Assembly: GCF_014898155.1 (NCBI RefSeq)
Contig: NZ_CP062938.1
Coordinates: 2,480,001 to 2,544,000 of the forward strand
Origin: Bifidobacterium eulemuris
GTDB lineage: Bacteria; Actinomycetota; Actinomycetes; Actinomycetales; Bifidobacteriaceae
Length of the DNA: 64,000 nucleotides
Direction: 5' to 3'
Positions 29,377 to 38,229 of this stretch are shown here, piece by piece. The notes below the pieces were generated by a model. That model ran no database searches. It worked only from the letters and a program-made list of their open reading frames with translations, and had not been told where the DNA came from. The stretch's first letter is position 1; every line of letters begins with the position of its first letter. The position numbers and the translations under genes were made by a program.

Positions 29377-30027
29377 ATGGCACAGAGACAAGGCAGCATC
29401 ACCATCAGCGGCAATCTGGGAGCGGACCCGGTGATGTTCGGCAAGGATCCCAACCAGCAGGCGTGCTCATTCCGTGTGGGTTTCGCTCCCAGCTACTACA
29501 GCCAGTCCTCGGGCGAATGGAAGAATCGGGACACCACATGGGTGGCGGTTCGCGCGTTCCGCAAATTGGGACTGAACGCGTTCCAGTCGCTGAGAAAAGG
29601 CAATCCCGTGGTGGTGACCGGCACCCTGCGTACAGAACGATGGACCAAAGACGGCGTCGACCATATCACGCCGGTGGTCGAAGCGACGAATATCGGGCAC
29701 GATCTGAACTTCGGCACCACCATATTCCGTCGCGTCGTCAATCCGCAGAACGGGCAGGACGGGCAGAACGTCGCGCAGACCAATCAAGTGAACGGTATGG
29801 CGTCATATCCGCCGGTCGGCGCGGATCCTTTCGCCCAACCAGCCGTCCCTAAGGCACCGGTGGGGATGGTCGATCTCGGTGTGGATCAGAGCGAGCCGCC
29901 CGACGTTTTGACCGGTAGTCAATCCGAAGCGGAAACGCAGCCCGAAGCCGAGATGCAGTCCGCCGTCCAATATACGGATGGATTCGCGCCATCCCCCGAA
30001 CATGACGAAGGGGAGGCCGAATTCTGA
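29377..30027 (+). CDS. ssb: Single-stranded DNA-binding protein
   Basis: A 216-residue SSB. The OB fold fills residues about 1-110 (GSITISGNLGADPV, WVAVRAFRKLGLNAFQSLRKGNPVVVTGTL). A Gln/Pro-rich linker follows. The C-terminal tip reads EHDEGEAEF, acidic and ending in Phe but without the canonical DDIPF, so partner binding may differ and this may be a second SSB paralog. ATG 29377 has GGAAAGGAG before it. The gene stands alone rather than in the rpsF-ssb-rpsR operon. Confidence 0.92.
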   Translation: MAQRQGSITISGNLGADPVMFGKDPNQQACSFRVGFAPSYYSQSSGEWKNRDTTWVAVRAFRKLGLNAFQSLRKGNPVVVTGTLRTERWTKDGVDHITPVVEATNIGHDLNFGTTIFRRVVNPQNGQDGQNVAQTNQVNGMASYPPVGADPFAQPAVPKAPVGMVDLGVDQSEPPDVLTGSQSEAETQPEAEMQSAVQYTDGFAPSPEHDEGEAEF

Positions 30028-30039
30028 CGGCCTCCCCTT
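30008..30039. terminator. Terminator between ssb and pepO
   Basis: AAGGGGAGGCC at 30008-30018 pairs with GGCCTCCCCTT at 30029-30039. The stem overlaps the last codons and stop of ssb and serves the convergent gene too. Confidence 0.7.
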
Positions 30040-30069
30040 AGGATACGGATGCGGTGCGGTGTTATGGGG

Positions 30070-32151
30070 TTACCAGATGCGCACGCGCTGGTCCGGGTCG
30101 AGCCACATGGCATCGCCCTCATGCACGTCGAAAGCCTCGGCGAAAAGGTCCACGTTGCGGGCGATGCCGTTGGTGCGGAACTCGGCCGGCGAATGCGGGT
30201 CGATCTGCAGATACTGTTCGGCCAGCTCGTCGCGGTTCTTCGTGCGCCAGATCGAGGCGTAGCTGAGGAAGAAGCGCTGCGCTCCGGTGAACCCGTCGAG
30301 TTCGGGGGCACGCTGCAGCGAAGCCCTGATGGCTTCGGACGAACCGTCCGTGGAACGTCCCGCGGCCTTGTCAAGCGCCAACGCGTATGCCTTGATCGCG
30401 ATGTTCACGCCGCCCAGATCGCCGATGTTCTCGCCGATGGTCAGCGCGCCGTTCACATGGGGCGCCTTGTCCGGTTCGTCGGCGTACTTGTCGAGCAGCT
30501 GCTGGGGAGTGAAGACGTTGTACTGTTCGATCAGAGCCTTGGTGCGCGCCTCGAAATTCGCCTTGTCCTGAGCGGTCCACCAGTCGTTGAGCTTGCCGTC
30601 ACCGTCGTACTGCGCGCCCTGATCGTCGAAGCCGTGGCCGATCTCGTGGCCGATCACCGCGCCGATGCCACCGTAGTTGGCCGCGTCCTCGGCGTTCGGA
30701 TCGAAGAACGGAGGCTGCAGAATGGCCGCGGGGAACACGATCACATTCATGGTCGGCTCATAGTAGGCGTTCACGGTCTGCGGGTTCATCAGCCATTCCT
30801 CACGGTCCACCGGTTTGCCGGCTTTGGCCAGCTGGTAGCCCGTCTCATACAGGTTGGCGGCGGCCATATTGGCCACCAGACCGGCCGTCTCGCGCACATC
30901 GAGCGCCGTGTAGTCGCGCCAGTGGCTGGTGTAGCCGATCATCGGCTTGAACTTCGAGAGTTTCTCCAATGCCTTGGCCTTGGTCTGTTCGCCCAGCCAG
31001 TCGGAATGGGTGATCGACACGCGGTAGGCGTCGATGAGATTGGCGACCAACTCCTCCATGCGTCGCTTCGAAGTCTCGGGGAAATGCAGGCGGACATACT
31101 CCTGTCCAACCTCCTCGCCGCAGATGCCGTTGACCAGGCTGACGGCGCGCTTCCAGCGGTCGCGCTGCTTTTTCGTGCCGGAAAGCGTTTTGCCGTAGAA
31201 GTCGAAATTCGTCGTGTCGAATTCCTCACTCAGGATGCTTGCCGAGCCGATGATCACGTGCACGCGCGCCCACAGCTTCAGGTCATCAAGCGAAGCGGCC
31301 TGCCAGAACGCGTCGAGTCCGGTCAGGAAGCTCGGCTCATGTACGATCACACGCGACAGCGCGCCCATCATGTCGACAGGCTGCGCGGCCGCGGCGGGCG
31401 TCGCGTCGTAGGCCTGCTGCCATGCGGTGGCCCAGGCGGCGATGTCGAACTGTGCCAACGAGTCGGCCAGCGCGCTGAAATCGGTGGGATTATAGGTTTT
31501 CACCGAATCGCGGGTGGCGACGTTGTCCCAATGGTTGGCGGCGATGCGCGTCTCGACGTCGAGGAAGCGCTTGGCCTGCTCCTCGGCGGCGTTCTCGTCG
31601 TCCGCGAGCCTGGCGTTCATCAGCTGGCGGGCGACCATCGCGGTGTAGGCCTCGCGGATCGGCGCGTAATGGTCCTCGCGGTAGTAGGCTTCGTCGGGAA
31701 GTGCCAGACCGCCCTGCTCGATATGCACGATATTCGTATCGGGATCGCCCGGATCGCCGTAGACGCCCATGCCGAACAGGTCGGGGCCTCCGGCCGGGTT
31801 CAATGCGCCCAGCGTGCGGGTGAGCGCGGCTTTGTCATCGGCCTGGTCGATGGCGTCGATCAGCGGACGAATCGGTTCGAATCCGGCCTGGTTGATGGCT
31901 TCGGTGTCAAGGAAGGAGCGGTACAGCGCATGCGCCTTGGCCGCGGGGCAATGCTCGTCTTCGAGAATGTCGCGGATCTGGTTCTCCGCGTTCTCCGCCA
32001 GGCGGTCGAAGGCACCGTAGCGGGAGCGGTCGTCGGGGAGGCGGTAGGTGTCGATCCATGGTCCGTTGACGTAACGGAACAGGTCGGTGGCGGGGCTGAT
32101 GACGGAAGAGAAGGATGCCGGATCGATGCCGGAGGTCAGGGAATCACTCAT
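30070..32151 (-). CDS. pepO: M13-family (neprilysin-type) metallopeptidase
   Basis: A 693-residue zinc endopeptidase without signal peptide, so cytoplasmic. The zinc site IGHEIGHGFDDQG is near residue 500 and the third ligand is in GENIGDLGGVNIA near residue 577; the C-terminal DPHSPAEFRTNG motif near the end is also family-typical. It probably degrades oligopeptides. ATG 32151 is chosen: TAGGCT ends 7 bases upstream, suggesting a leaderless message, and the upstream frame extension is unrelated. It converges on ssb and is divergent from the HdeD-like gene. Confidence 0.93.
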   Translation of the reverse strand: MSDSLTSGIDPASFSSVISPATDLFRYVNGPWIDTYRLPDDRSRYGAFDRLAENAENQIRDILEDEHCPAAKAHALYRSFLDTEAINQAGFEPIRPLIDAIDQADDKAALTRTLGALNPAGGPDLFGMGVYGDPGDPDTNIVHIEQGGLALPDEAYYREDHYAPIREAYTAMVARQLMNARLADDENAAEEQAKRFLDVETRIAANHWDNVATRDSVKTYNPTDFSALADSLAQFDIAAWATAWQQAYDATPAAAAQPVDMMGALSRVIVHEPSFLTGLDAFWQAASLDDLKLWARVHVIIGSASILSEEFDTTNFDFYGKTLSGTKKQRDRWKRAVSLVNGICGEEVGQEYVRLHFPETSKRRMEELVANLIDAYRVSITHSDWLGEQTKAKALEKLSKFKPMIGYTSHWRDYTALDVRETAGLVANMAAANLYETGYQLAKAGKPVDREEWLMNPQTVNAYYEPTMNVIVFPAAILQPPFFDPNAEDAANYGGIGAVIGHEIGHGFDDQGAQYDGDGKLNDWWTAQDKANFEARTKALIEQYNVFTPQQLLDKYADEPDKAPHVNGALTIGENIGDLGGVNIAIKAYALALDKAAGRSTDGSSEAIRASLQRAPELDGFTGAQRFFLSYASIWRTKNRDELAEQYLQIDPHSPAEFRTNGIARNVDLFAEAFDVHEGDAMWLDPDQRVRIW

Positions 32152-32293
32152 AGGCCCCAGCCTAATCGTATGAGGAGAGAATCGTTGGAATTTCGGCGCG
32201 GGGCTATGTCGGTGGCGGGCGTGGAACGCGCATATCCCGACATTTTGACCATATCTGCCGAATGGAATCGTCGGGTTGCGCTTCAGGCGAGAA

Positions 32294-32310
32294 TTAGACA
32301 CGGTGTCTAA
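32294..32310. promoter_or_regulatory. Perfect palindrome upstream of the HdeD-like gene
   Basis: TTAGACAC-G-GTGTCTAA is an 8-bp perfect palindrome with a one-base centre, 45 bases before ATG 32355. Size and symmetry suit a dimeric repressor site. No regulator gene is adjacent. Confidence 0.45.
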
Positions 32311-32354
32311 ACTCAAAGTAGGCACCATGCCGAATTGGAACTTAAGGAGCGACC

Positions 32355-33146
32355 ATGACCGAGAACAATCCGTACGCGAACCCCGACCCCAACGGCGGGT
32401 CGCAGCAGCCGCAATACGGCGCCTACGCCCCGCAAGGACAGAACCAGGGGAACGGCCAGCAGTACTACGGGCCGTACGCCGACAATCCGAACGGCCAGCA
32501 GAACCCCTACGGCAACGGCCAGCAGAATCCCTACGGCAATGGTCCGCAATGGCAGCCCGGCTGGCAGCCGCAGCTCAACCCGTTCAAACTCATCGAGGAG
32601 AACCTGCCCCACCGTGCCGTCACCCTAATCCGCACCATCTACGGCGTGGCCGGCATCGCCGCCATCGTCATCGGCATCGCCCTGCTGCTTGTGCCGGGCA
32701 AAACGCTCGCCGTGCTGGCCGTGGCGCTGGGTGTGTACTTCATCGTCTCCGGTCTGGTGCGCGTCATCACCGCGCTCGTCGAACCCGGGCTGCCCGGCGG
32801 GTGGCGCGTGCTCGACGTAATCGTCGGCGCCCTGCTGGCCTTGGGCGGCGCGATGGTGGTGAAGAACTCCGTGCTGACCGGACAGACGCTTGCATTGATG
32901 ATCACCCTGTTCGTCGGATTCGGATGGATTCTCGAGGGCGTGATGTCGCTGGTGGAGTCCTGGCGTCTGCCGCGTTCCGGATGGGCCATACTGTACGCGA
33001 TCATCTCCATCATCGCCGGCATGATCGTGCTGTTCTCCCCGCTGAGCGCCACCGCATGGCTGATGATCTTCGGAGCGTGCGCGCTTGTGGTCATCGGCAT
33101 CAGCGCCATCATCAGGGCGTTCACCTTCGGCCGCCGCGCCAAGTGA
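32355..33146 (+). CDS. HdeD/DUF308-family membrane protein
   Basis: A 263-residue membrane protein. Residues 1-85 are a Gln/Asn/Gly/Tyr/Pro-rich cytoplasmic head with two direct copies of QQNPYGNG. Residues about 90-260 hold six hydrophobic segments in the paired pattern of the DUF308 (HdeD) family, such as YGVAGIAAIVIGIALLLVPG and WMILEG-type loops. HdeD in enterobacteria is linked to acid stress, but the role in actinobacteria is not established. ATG 32355 follows AAGGAG. The low-complexity head is longer than in the core family. Confidence 0.88.
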   Translation: MTENNPYANPDPNGGSQQPQYGAYAPQGQNQGNGQQYYGPYADNPNGQQNPYGNGQQNPYGNGPQWQPGWQPQLNPFKLIEENLPHRAVTLIRTIYGVAGIAAIVIGIALLLVPGKTLAVLAVALGVYFIVSGLVRVITALVEPGLPGGWRVLDVIVGALLALGGAMVVKNSVLTGQTLALMITLFVGFGWILEGVMSLVESWRLPRSGWAILYAIISIIAGMIVLFSPLSATAWLMIFGACALVVIGISAIIRAFTFGRRAK

Positions 33147-33184
33147 CGTGCGGGTTTGTTGAGCCGACGCGATAGGGTGGAGCC

Positions 33185-33964
33185 ATGATTGAACTGAAAA
33201 CACCCTCGGAGATTCAGGCGATGAAGCCCGCCGGCAAGTTCGTCGGCGGCATTCTCAAAGACCTCAAAGCCATGACGCATGTCGGCACCAACCTGCTGGA
33301 GATCGACGAATTCGTGCATAAGAGGATCGTCGACCGCAAGGGTGCCGAATCCTGCTATGTGGATTACGCCCCCGACTTCGGCACCGGCCCCTTCGCCCAC
33401 TACATCTGCACCTCCATCAACGATGCGGTGCTGCACGGCGTGCCTTACGACTACAACCTCAAGGAAGGCGACCTCGTCAGCCTTGATCTGGCCATCAGCG
33501 TCGACGGATGGGTGGCTGACTCCGCCATCAGCTTCGTGGTCGGCAACAACCCCGACCCCGAGGACCTGCGTATCATCGCATGCACCGAAGAGGCGCTCGC
33601 CGCCGCCATCGACGCGGCTCAGCCCGGCAACCGCCTCGGCGACATCTCCAACACCATCGGCGAGGTGGCGCGTTCCTACGGGTATCCGATCAACCTGGAA
33701 TTCGGTGGCCACGGCGTGGGCCATATCATGCACGGCGACCCGCATGTGCCCAACGACGGCCGCGCCCGCCATGGCTACAAGCTGCGCCCGGGTCTGGTCA
33801 TCGCCATCGAGCCGTGGTTCCTGAAAACCACCGACGAGATCTACCAGGATCCCGGCGACGGCTGGACGCTGCGCTCCTCGGACGGCTCGCGCGGCGCGCA
33901 CAGCGAGCACACCATCGCCATCACCGACAACGGTCCGATCATTCTGACCGACCGAGGCGAGTGA
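33185..33964 (+). CDS. map: Methionine aminopeptidase, type I
   Basis: A 259-residue enzyme removing N-terminal methionine. Metal ligands are recognisable in LDLAISVDGWVADSA (two Asp), GGHGVGHIMHGDP (His), IAIEPWF (Glu) and EHTIAITDNG (Glu). ATG 33185 lies 6 bases after TAGGGT at 33173-33178, consistent with a leaderless mRNA; GGAG is also nearby. It stands alone between the HdeD-like gene and gltA. Confidence 0.95.
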   Translation: MIELKTPSEIQAMKPAGKFVGGILKDLKAMTHVGTNLLEIDEFVHKRIVDRKGAESCYVDYAPDFGTGPFAHYICTSINDAVLHGVPYDYNLKEGDLVSLDLAISVDGWVADSAISFVVGNNPDPEDLRIIACTEEALAAAIDAAQPGNRLGDISNTIGEVARSYGYPINLEFGGHGVGHIMHGDPHVPNDGRARHGYKLRPGLVIAIEPWFLKTTDEIYQDPGDGWTLRSSDGSRGAHSEHTIAITDNGPIILTDRGE

Positions 33965-34178
33965 GAGATGTTCCGTGCGCCGCCCGCTGCTTCGCAACCG
34001 CGAGGCGGCGGGCGGCGCGCATATCCGGCCCGCAGAACGGAATAACCGGTCTGCGGGTGCCGTCCAGTCTGTTAGTATGGGCGCATTTCGGCACACGTGT
34101 ATCGATGCGTATCGTGCGGTAACACACGTGCCCTATGGTTTGTGGAGTATCCCGACAGGCGGGGTTCAAGGAGGTTGC

Positions 34179-35471
34179 ATGGCAACGGCACAGTTGAACG
34201 TCGATGAGAGCAGATTCACGCTGCCCGTGGTCAAGGCCAGCAACGGCCCGGACGGCATCGTCGTCTCCGGCCTGCGCAACGACGGCTGGGTGACGCTGGA
34301 TCCGGGCTTTTTGACCACCGCCCAGTGCGAGTCGAAAATCACCTTCATCGATGGCAACAACTCGGTGCTGCGCTATCGCGGTTATTCGATCGAGCAGTTG
34401 TGCGAACAGTCCGACTTCCTTGAGGTCGCTTGGCTGCTGCGTCATGGCGAACTGCCGACCAAGGCCGAATACGACCAGTTCTGCGCCGACGTGAACCATA
34501 AGACCATGGTGGGGGAGGATTTCCGCACTTTCATGGGCTCGTTCCCGCGTTCCGCCCATCCGATGAGCGTGCTCGCCTCGGCGGTGAACGCGCTGGCCAC
34601 GTTCTACCCTGACACCACCGATCCGGATGATTCCGACCAGCTTGACGAGGCCGCCAAAATCATCATGGCCAAGGTGCGCACGATCGTCAGCTACATCTTC
34701 CGCCGCCGCCGTGACGAGCCGATGCTGTATCCGGATTACGCGCGCGGCTACGTCGACGACTTCCTGCGCATGTGCTTCGCCGTGCCATACGAGCCTTTCG
34801 AATCTGATCCGCTGTATGTGCATGCGCTCGGCCGGTTGCTGATCATCCACGCCGATCACGAGCAGAACTGCTCCACCTCGGTGGTGCGCATCGCCGGCAG
34901 CGCCCACGCCAATCTGTATTCGGCGGTGTCGGCAGGCATCAACGCGTTGTCGGGACCGCTGCATGGCGGTGCGAACGAGGCGGTGCTGCGCCAGCTCAAG
35001 GCGATCCGCGATTCCGGCAAGTCCGTGCGCGAATTCGTCGATTGGGCCAAGGACGGCGGCCACCGCATCTCCGGTCTAGGGCACCGCGTCTACAAGTCGT
35101 ATGATCCGCGTGCGGCCATCGCCCGTCAGTATCTGGAGCGGATCATGGACCGTGAGGATACGCTGAAGCTGCCGGCCGACGAGCGCGCGCTGTTCGACGT
35201 GGCGGTCGAGCTGGAGGACATCGCCTTGAACGACGAGTATTTCGTCTCGCGTCACCTCTATCCGAATGTCGATTTCTACACCGGCCTGATCTACCGCGCG
35301 ATCGGCTTCGATCCGGCGATGTTCACCACGTTGTTCGCACTGGGCCGCATTCCCGGATGGATCGCCCAGTATCGCGAGATGCTCGCCGATCCGAACACCA
35401 AAATCGGCCGTCCGCGTCAGGTCTACACCGGCCCCGTCGAACGCGACTGGGTGCCGATGTCCGAACGGTAG
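34179..35471 (+). CDS. gltA: Citrate synthase
   Basis: A 430-residue type II citrate synthase making citrate from oxaloacetate and acetyl-CoA, feeding glutamate synthesis in an organism with an incomplete TCA cycle. Motifs include ITFIDGNNSVLRYRGYSIEQL, LHGGANEAVLRQL and GLGHRVYKSYDPRA, with catalytic His and Asp residues in the expected places. ATG 34179 has AAGGAGG at the right spacing; the longer frame is unrelated. Confidence 0.96.
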   Translation: MATAQLNVDESRFTLPVVKASNGPDGIVVSGLRNDGWVTLDPGFLTTAQCESKITFIDGNNSVLRYRGYSIEQLCEQSDFLEVAWLLRHGELPTKAEYDQFCADVNHKTMVGEDFRTFMGSFPRSAHPMSVLASAVNALATFYPDTTDPDDSDQLDEAAKIIMAKVRTIVSYIFRRRRDEPMLYPDYARGYVDDFLRMCFAVPYEPFESDPLYVHALGRLLIIHADHEQNCSTSVVRIAGSAHANLYSAVSAGINALSGPLHGGANEAVLRQLKAIRDSGKSVREFVDWAKDGGHRISGLGHRVYKSYDPRAAIARQYLERIMDREDTLKLPADERALFDVAVELEDIALNDEYFVSRHLYPNVDFYTGLIYRAIGFDPAMFTTLFALGRIPGWIAQYREMLADPNTKIGRPRQVYTGPVERDWVPMSER

Positions 35472-35530
35472 ACACGCGATGGCCCGGCGCTTCAGTGCGT
35501 CGGATTCTACACGGACAAAGCCATACTTCC

Positions 35531-35650
35531 GTAGAAAGCGTCGTTGATGACTCGTCAGCGGCGCTTTCTACGTGGCAAAAGCAAGACCTCCGTAATTTCG
35601 ATCACTGAGATTCAGTCAGTAATCGAAATTACGGAGGTCTTGCTTTTGCC
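35531..35650. repeat. Two strong hairpins after gltA, one with 29-bp arms
   Basis: GTAGAAAGCG at 35531-35540 pairs with 35562-35571. Next, arms 35574-35602 and 35622-35650 are 29-base perfect complements with a 19-base loop that itself contains ACTGA-GAT-TCAGT. This is the longest perfect inverted repeat I see in the window and is probably a terminator plus further structure. Confidence 0.8.
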
Positions 35651-35683
35651 GTGTAATTTCGTTCGCAGCGCGACGGCCGTGCA

Positions 35684-35831
35684 GCGACGGCTGCATAAGA
35701 GGCAAGAACTTTGTTCTTAGTTCTTATGCTGAGCCGTTAAGCGGACAGCCCTGTGGGCTGTCCGTAGGCGAGGGGAGCCATTTCGGCGACGGCTGCATAG
35801 GAACCAAGAACTTTGTTCTTAGTTCCTATGC
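35684..35831. repeat. 46-nt direct repeat of a hairpin flanking a third stem
   Basis: Copies at 35684-35729 and 35786-35831 match at 42 of 46 positions. Each forms GCATA-type outer arms and an AAGAAC-TTT-GTTCTT inner hairpin; one A-to-G change on the left is matched by T-to-C on the right. Between them CGGACAGCCC (35742-35751) pairs with 35755-35764. The second copy spans the dapD stop codon. Confidence 0.75.
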
Positions 35832-36808
35832 AGCTGCTCGTTGAGCTCGATGCCCGTTTTGCGGTGACGGGCCTCGATGCCGCCGGTCAGCGAGTTGCGC
35901 AGGAACAGGATGTTGTTCTTGCCGCTCAGATCCGAGCCCTTGACGACCTCAAGCGGCTCGCCGGCTTCGACCTTGGCCTTGTCGTAGATGGTGATCTTGG
36001 TGCCGGCGGTCACATACAGACCGGCCTCCACCACGCAGTTGTCGCCCAGCGAGATGCCGATGCCGGCGTTCGCGCCGAGCAGCGAATGCTCGCCGATCGT
36101 GTTGCGCAGCTTGCCGCCGCCGGAGAGCGTGCCCATAATCGAGGCGCCGCCGCCGATGTCGGAGCCGTCGCCCACGACCACGCCCTGGGAGATGCGTCCC
36201 TCCACCATGGAGACGCCCAGCGTGCCGGCGTTGAAGTTCACGAAGCCGGCGTGCATCACGGTGGTGCCTTCGGACAGGTATGCGCCGAGGCGCACACGGT
36301 CGGCGTCGGCGACGCGCACTCCGGTGGGCACCACGTAATCGGCCATGCGCGGGATCTTGTCGATCGCCAGCACATTCACATCCGCCCGAGGCAGGCCGGG
36401 AGCGGCCTGTGTGGAGGCTGCCATCACATCGAGTCTGCGCAAAGTGAAGTCCGGCACGGCGAAGGGACCGAAGTTGGTCCACACCACGTTGGTGAGCTTG
36501 CCGAAGATGCCGTCGAGGTTCATCGTGTTCGGCTTGACCAGACGCATGCTCAGCAGGTGCAGACGCAGGTAGGCGTCGGCGGCGTCCGCGACCGGCTCGT
36601 CGAGGGCGCTGATGGTGAACACGGGGATACGACGCACACCGCGGGCGTCGGTTTCGACGTGGACCATCGCATCGAACTGATGGTTCGGACGTGAGCCTTC
36701 GGCCGGCGCCTCGCCGAGCGTCAGCTTCGGATACCAGACGTCCAGGGTGTTGCCGGCGGCGTCCACGCTCGCCAGGCCCCAGCCCCATGCCATGCGTTCA
36801 TTGCTCAT
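35819..36808 (-). CDS. dapD: Tetrahydrodipicolinate N-succinyltransferase
   Basis: A 329-residue left-handed beta-helix enzyme of the actinobacterial DapD type, acting in lysine and diaminopimelate synthesis. It starts [20 protein letters not shown]; hexapeptide-repeat sequence occupies about residues 160-280 ([38 protein letters not shown]). AAGGAG precedes ATG 36808; the longer frame is unrelated. The last codons coincide with a repeated hairpin. Confidence 0.94.
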   Translation of the reverse strand: MSNERMAWGWGLASVDAAGNTLDVWYPKLTLGEAPAEGSRPNHQFDAMVHVETDARGVRRIPVFTISALDEPVADAADAYLRLHLLSMRLVKPNTMNLDGIFGKLTNVVWTNFGPFAVPDFTLRRLDVMAASTQAAPGLPRADVNVLAIDKIPRMADYVVPTGVRVADADRVRLGAYLSEGTTVMHAGFVNFNAGTLGVSMVEGRISQGVVVGDGSDIGGGASIMGTLSGGGKLRNTIGEHSLLGANAGIGISLGDNCVVEAGLYVTAGTKITIYDKAKVEAGEPLEVVKGSDLSGKNNILFLRNSLTGGIEARHRKTGIELNEQLHRN

Positions 36809-36993
36809 ATTCGCTCCTTGTGTGTGCAGGGCAATTTTCAACTCCACCTTAGCGGCAGGTACGCCGTAACATCGCGAATGGCGGAAATGTCGCGCCCAGC
36901 TTCGGCCCCATATGCGCGTCTTGAGCTGCGATTGCGGGCGTATGGCCCTTTCCTCAGGACGGGGCGTCGGCTTGGCGGCGGGTTCCGCCGCGG

Positions 36994-38109
36994 TCACTGG
37001 CTTGTGGCGTCGGAGTCCCGCCGGTACGCTTTGATCAGCGTGGTTCCCGCCTGGTACAGCTGTTGTTTGAGGCTGTCCGGACTGGCCACGATCACGGCAC
37101 CGTTCCACGAGTACTGCAGCGCCCACCAGAACACGGCCCTCTCCGGCGCTTCGACGGTGACGATGTATTCGCGTCCTTCCGGCGACTCGTTGGATGTAGC
37201 GCTATGCCGTTCGGTGACCGTGGGCTCGTCGAACCATTCGAACACATTGTTCAGCATCGACTGTCCGCGGACGACCATATGGATCATAACGGAATCGTCC
37301 GTCACGGGGTAGGGGCGGTGACGCATGAAATCCACCGCGTCGAAGTCCTCCGGCATGGGATGCTTCATGGCGATCCGCCCGCCGTGCAGGTCCACCTCGG
37401 CGATACGGTCGACCACGAAGGTGCGCAAGTTCGGCCTGTCATGCAGCCGGCAGATCAGATAGTACCGTCCGTTCTTGTACACCATCTGGTACGGGTCGGC
37501 CGTATAGACGGTCGGCGTCGGATCGGAGCCCTCCTCGGAGGCGCTGCGGCTCACATGGGGCACCAGACTGCCGTCCGGCGCGTAATCGCGATATGCGAAG
37601 GTGACCGCGCACCGCTCCTCGATCGCCTGATTGAGCTGGTCGATGGTGTAGAGGAATTCGCCGTTCATATGCGCGTAGCTCGCGACATGTTCCAGATGCG
37701 CGATGCCGTCGCCCGCCGCGCCCGCCAGCTCGCGGATCTTACCGACCAGTTCGTTCAGCGCCTCAGGGTCGATCCTCGACAGGGTCAGACTGTCGGCCAG
37801 CAGGCGCATCTGCGGCGCGGTGAGGAATGCGTCCATATACCAACCCGGTTGCGGGTCGGCGCATTCGATGTCGGACAGCTCCTCCGCGCCCACGCGGTCG
37901 ACGCGGCGTCCAAGAAAACCGTTGGCGTGCAGATTGGCCAGCTGGTTGCGCACGGTTTTCTCCGTGGGTAGGGCGTCCGTGCCTGGATGCATGCGGGCGA
38001 GCTCATCGAGAATCTGCCGCACGCTCAGCCCATGGCCGAAATACGTATGCCGCCACAACACCTCGGCCACATCGATGGAGGTGTTGCCGGCGTAGGTTTT
38101 ACGCGTCAT
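36994..38109 (-). CDS. WYL-domain transcriptional regulator
   Basis: A 371-residue regulator. Residues about 1-75 hold a winged helix-turn-helix ([32 protein letters not shown]). A WYL domain covers about 165-260, with the [24 protein letters not shown] core, followed by a WCX-like C-terminal region with DEPTVTER and [18 protein letters not shown] regulators bind ssDNA, RNA or nucleotide ligands and often act in DNA damage or defence. No partner operon is adjacent. TAGCCT ends 7 bases before ATG 38109 and no ribosome-binding site is seen, so a leaderless mRNA is likely. Confidence 0.92.
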   Translation of the reverse strand: MTRKTYAGNTSIDVAEVLWRHTYFGHGLSVRQILDELARMHPGTDALPTEKTVRNQLANLHANGFLGRRVDRVGAEELSDIECADPQPGWYMDAFLTAPQMRLLADSLTLSRIDPEALNELVGKIRELAGAAGDGIAHLEHVASYAHMNGEFLYTIDQLNQAIEERCAVTFAYRDYAPDGSLVPHVSRSASEEGSDPTPTVYTADPYQMVYKNGRYYLICRLHDRPNLRTFVVDRIAEVDLHGGRIAMKHPMPEDFDAVDFMRHRPYPVTDDSVMIHMVVRGQSMLNNVFEWFDEPTVTERHSATSNESPEGREYIVTVEAPERAVFWWALQYSWNGAVIVASPDSLKQQLYQAGTTLIKAYRRDSDATSQ

Positions 38110-38229
38110 GGATGCAAGGCTACTCGCTTATATCGGCTTTGCGGAATGCTTGGTGCGCGTGTTGCATGGGTTGCGGTGGGCGGCGGCTAAGATGGGGATT
38201 CCAGTATTCGTTTTCGGGCAAGGAGCCAT

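Noticed and set aside
30049..32310. Long open frame of 753 codons on the plus strand opposite pepO
   Set aside because: It is the antisense of a clear M13 peptidase, has Arg/Gly/Val-rich composition typical of antisense frames in high-GC DNA, and shows no family motif.
35574..35650. Insertion-sequence ends
   Set aside because: The perfect 29-bp arms surround only a 19-base loop with no transposase, so a hairpin is the simpler reading.
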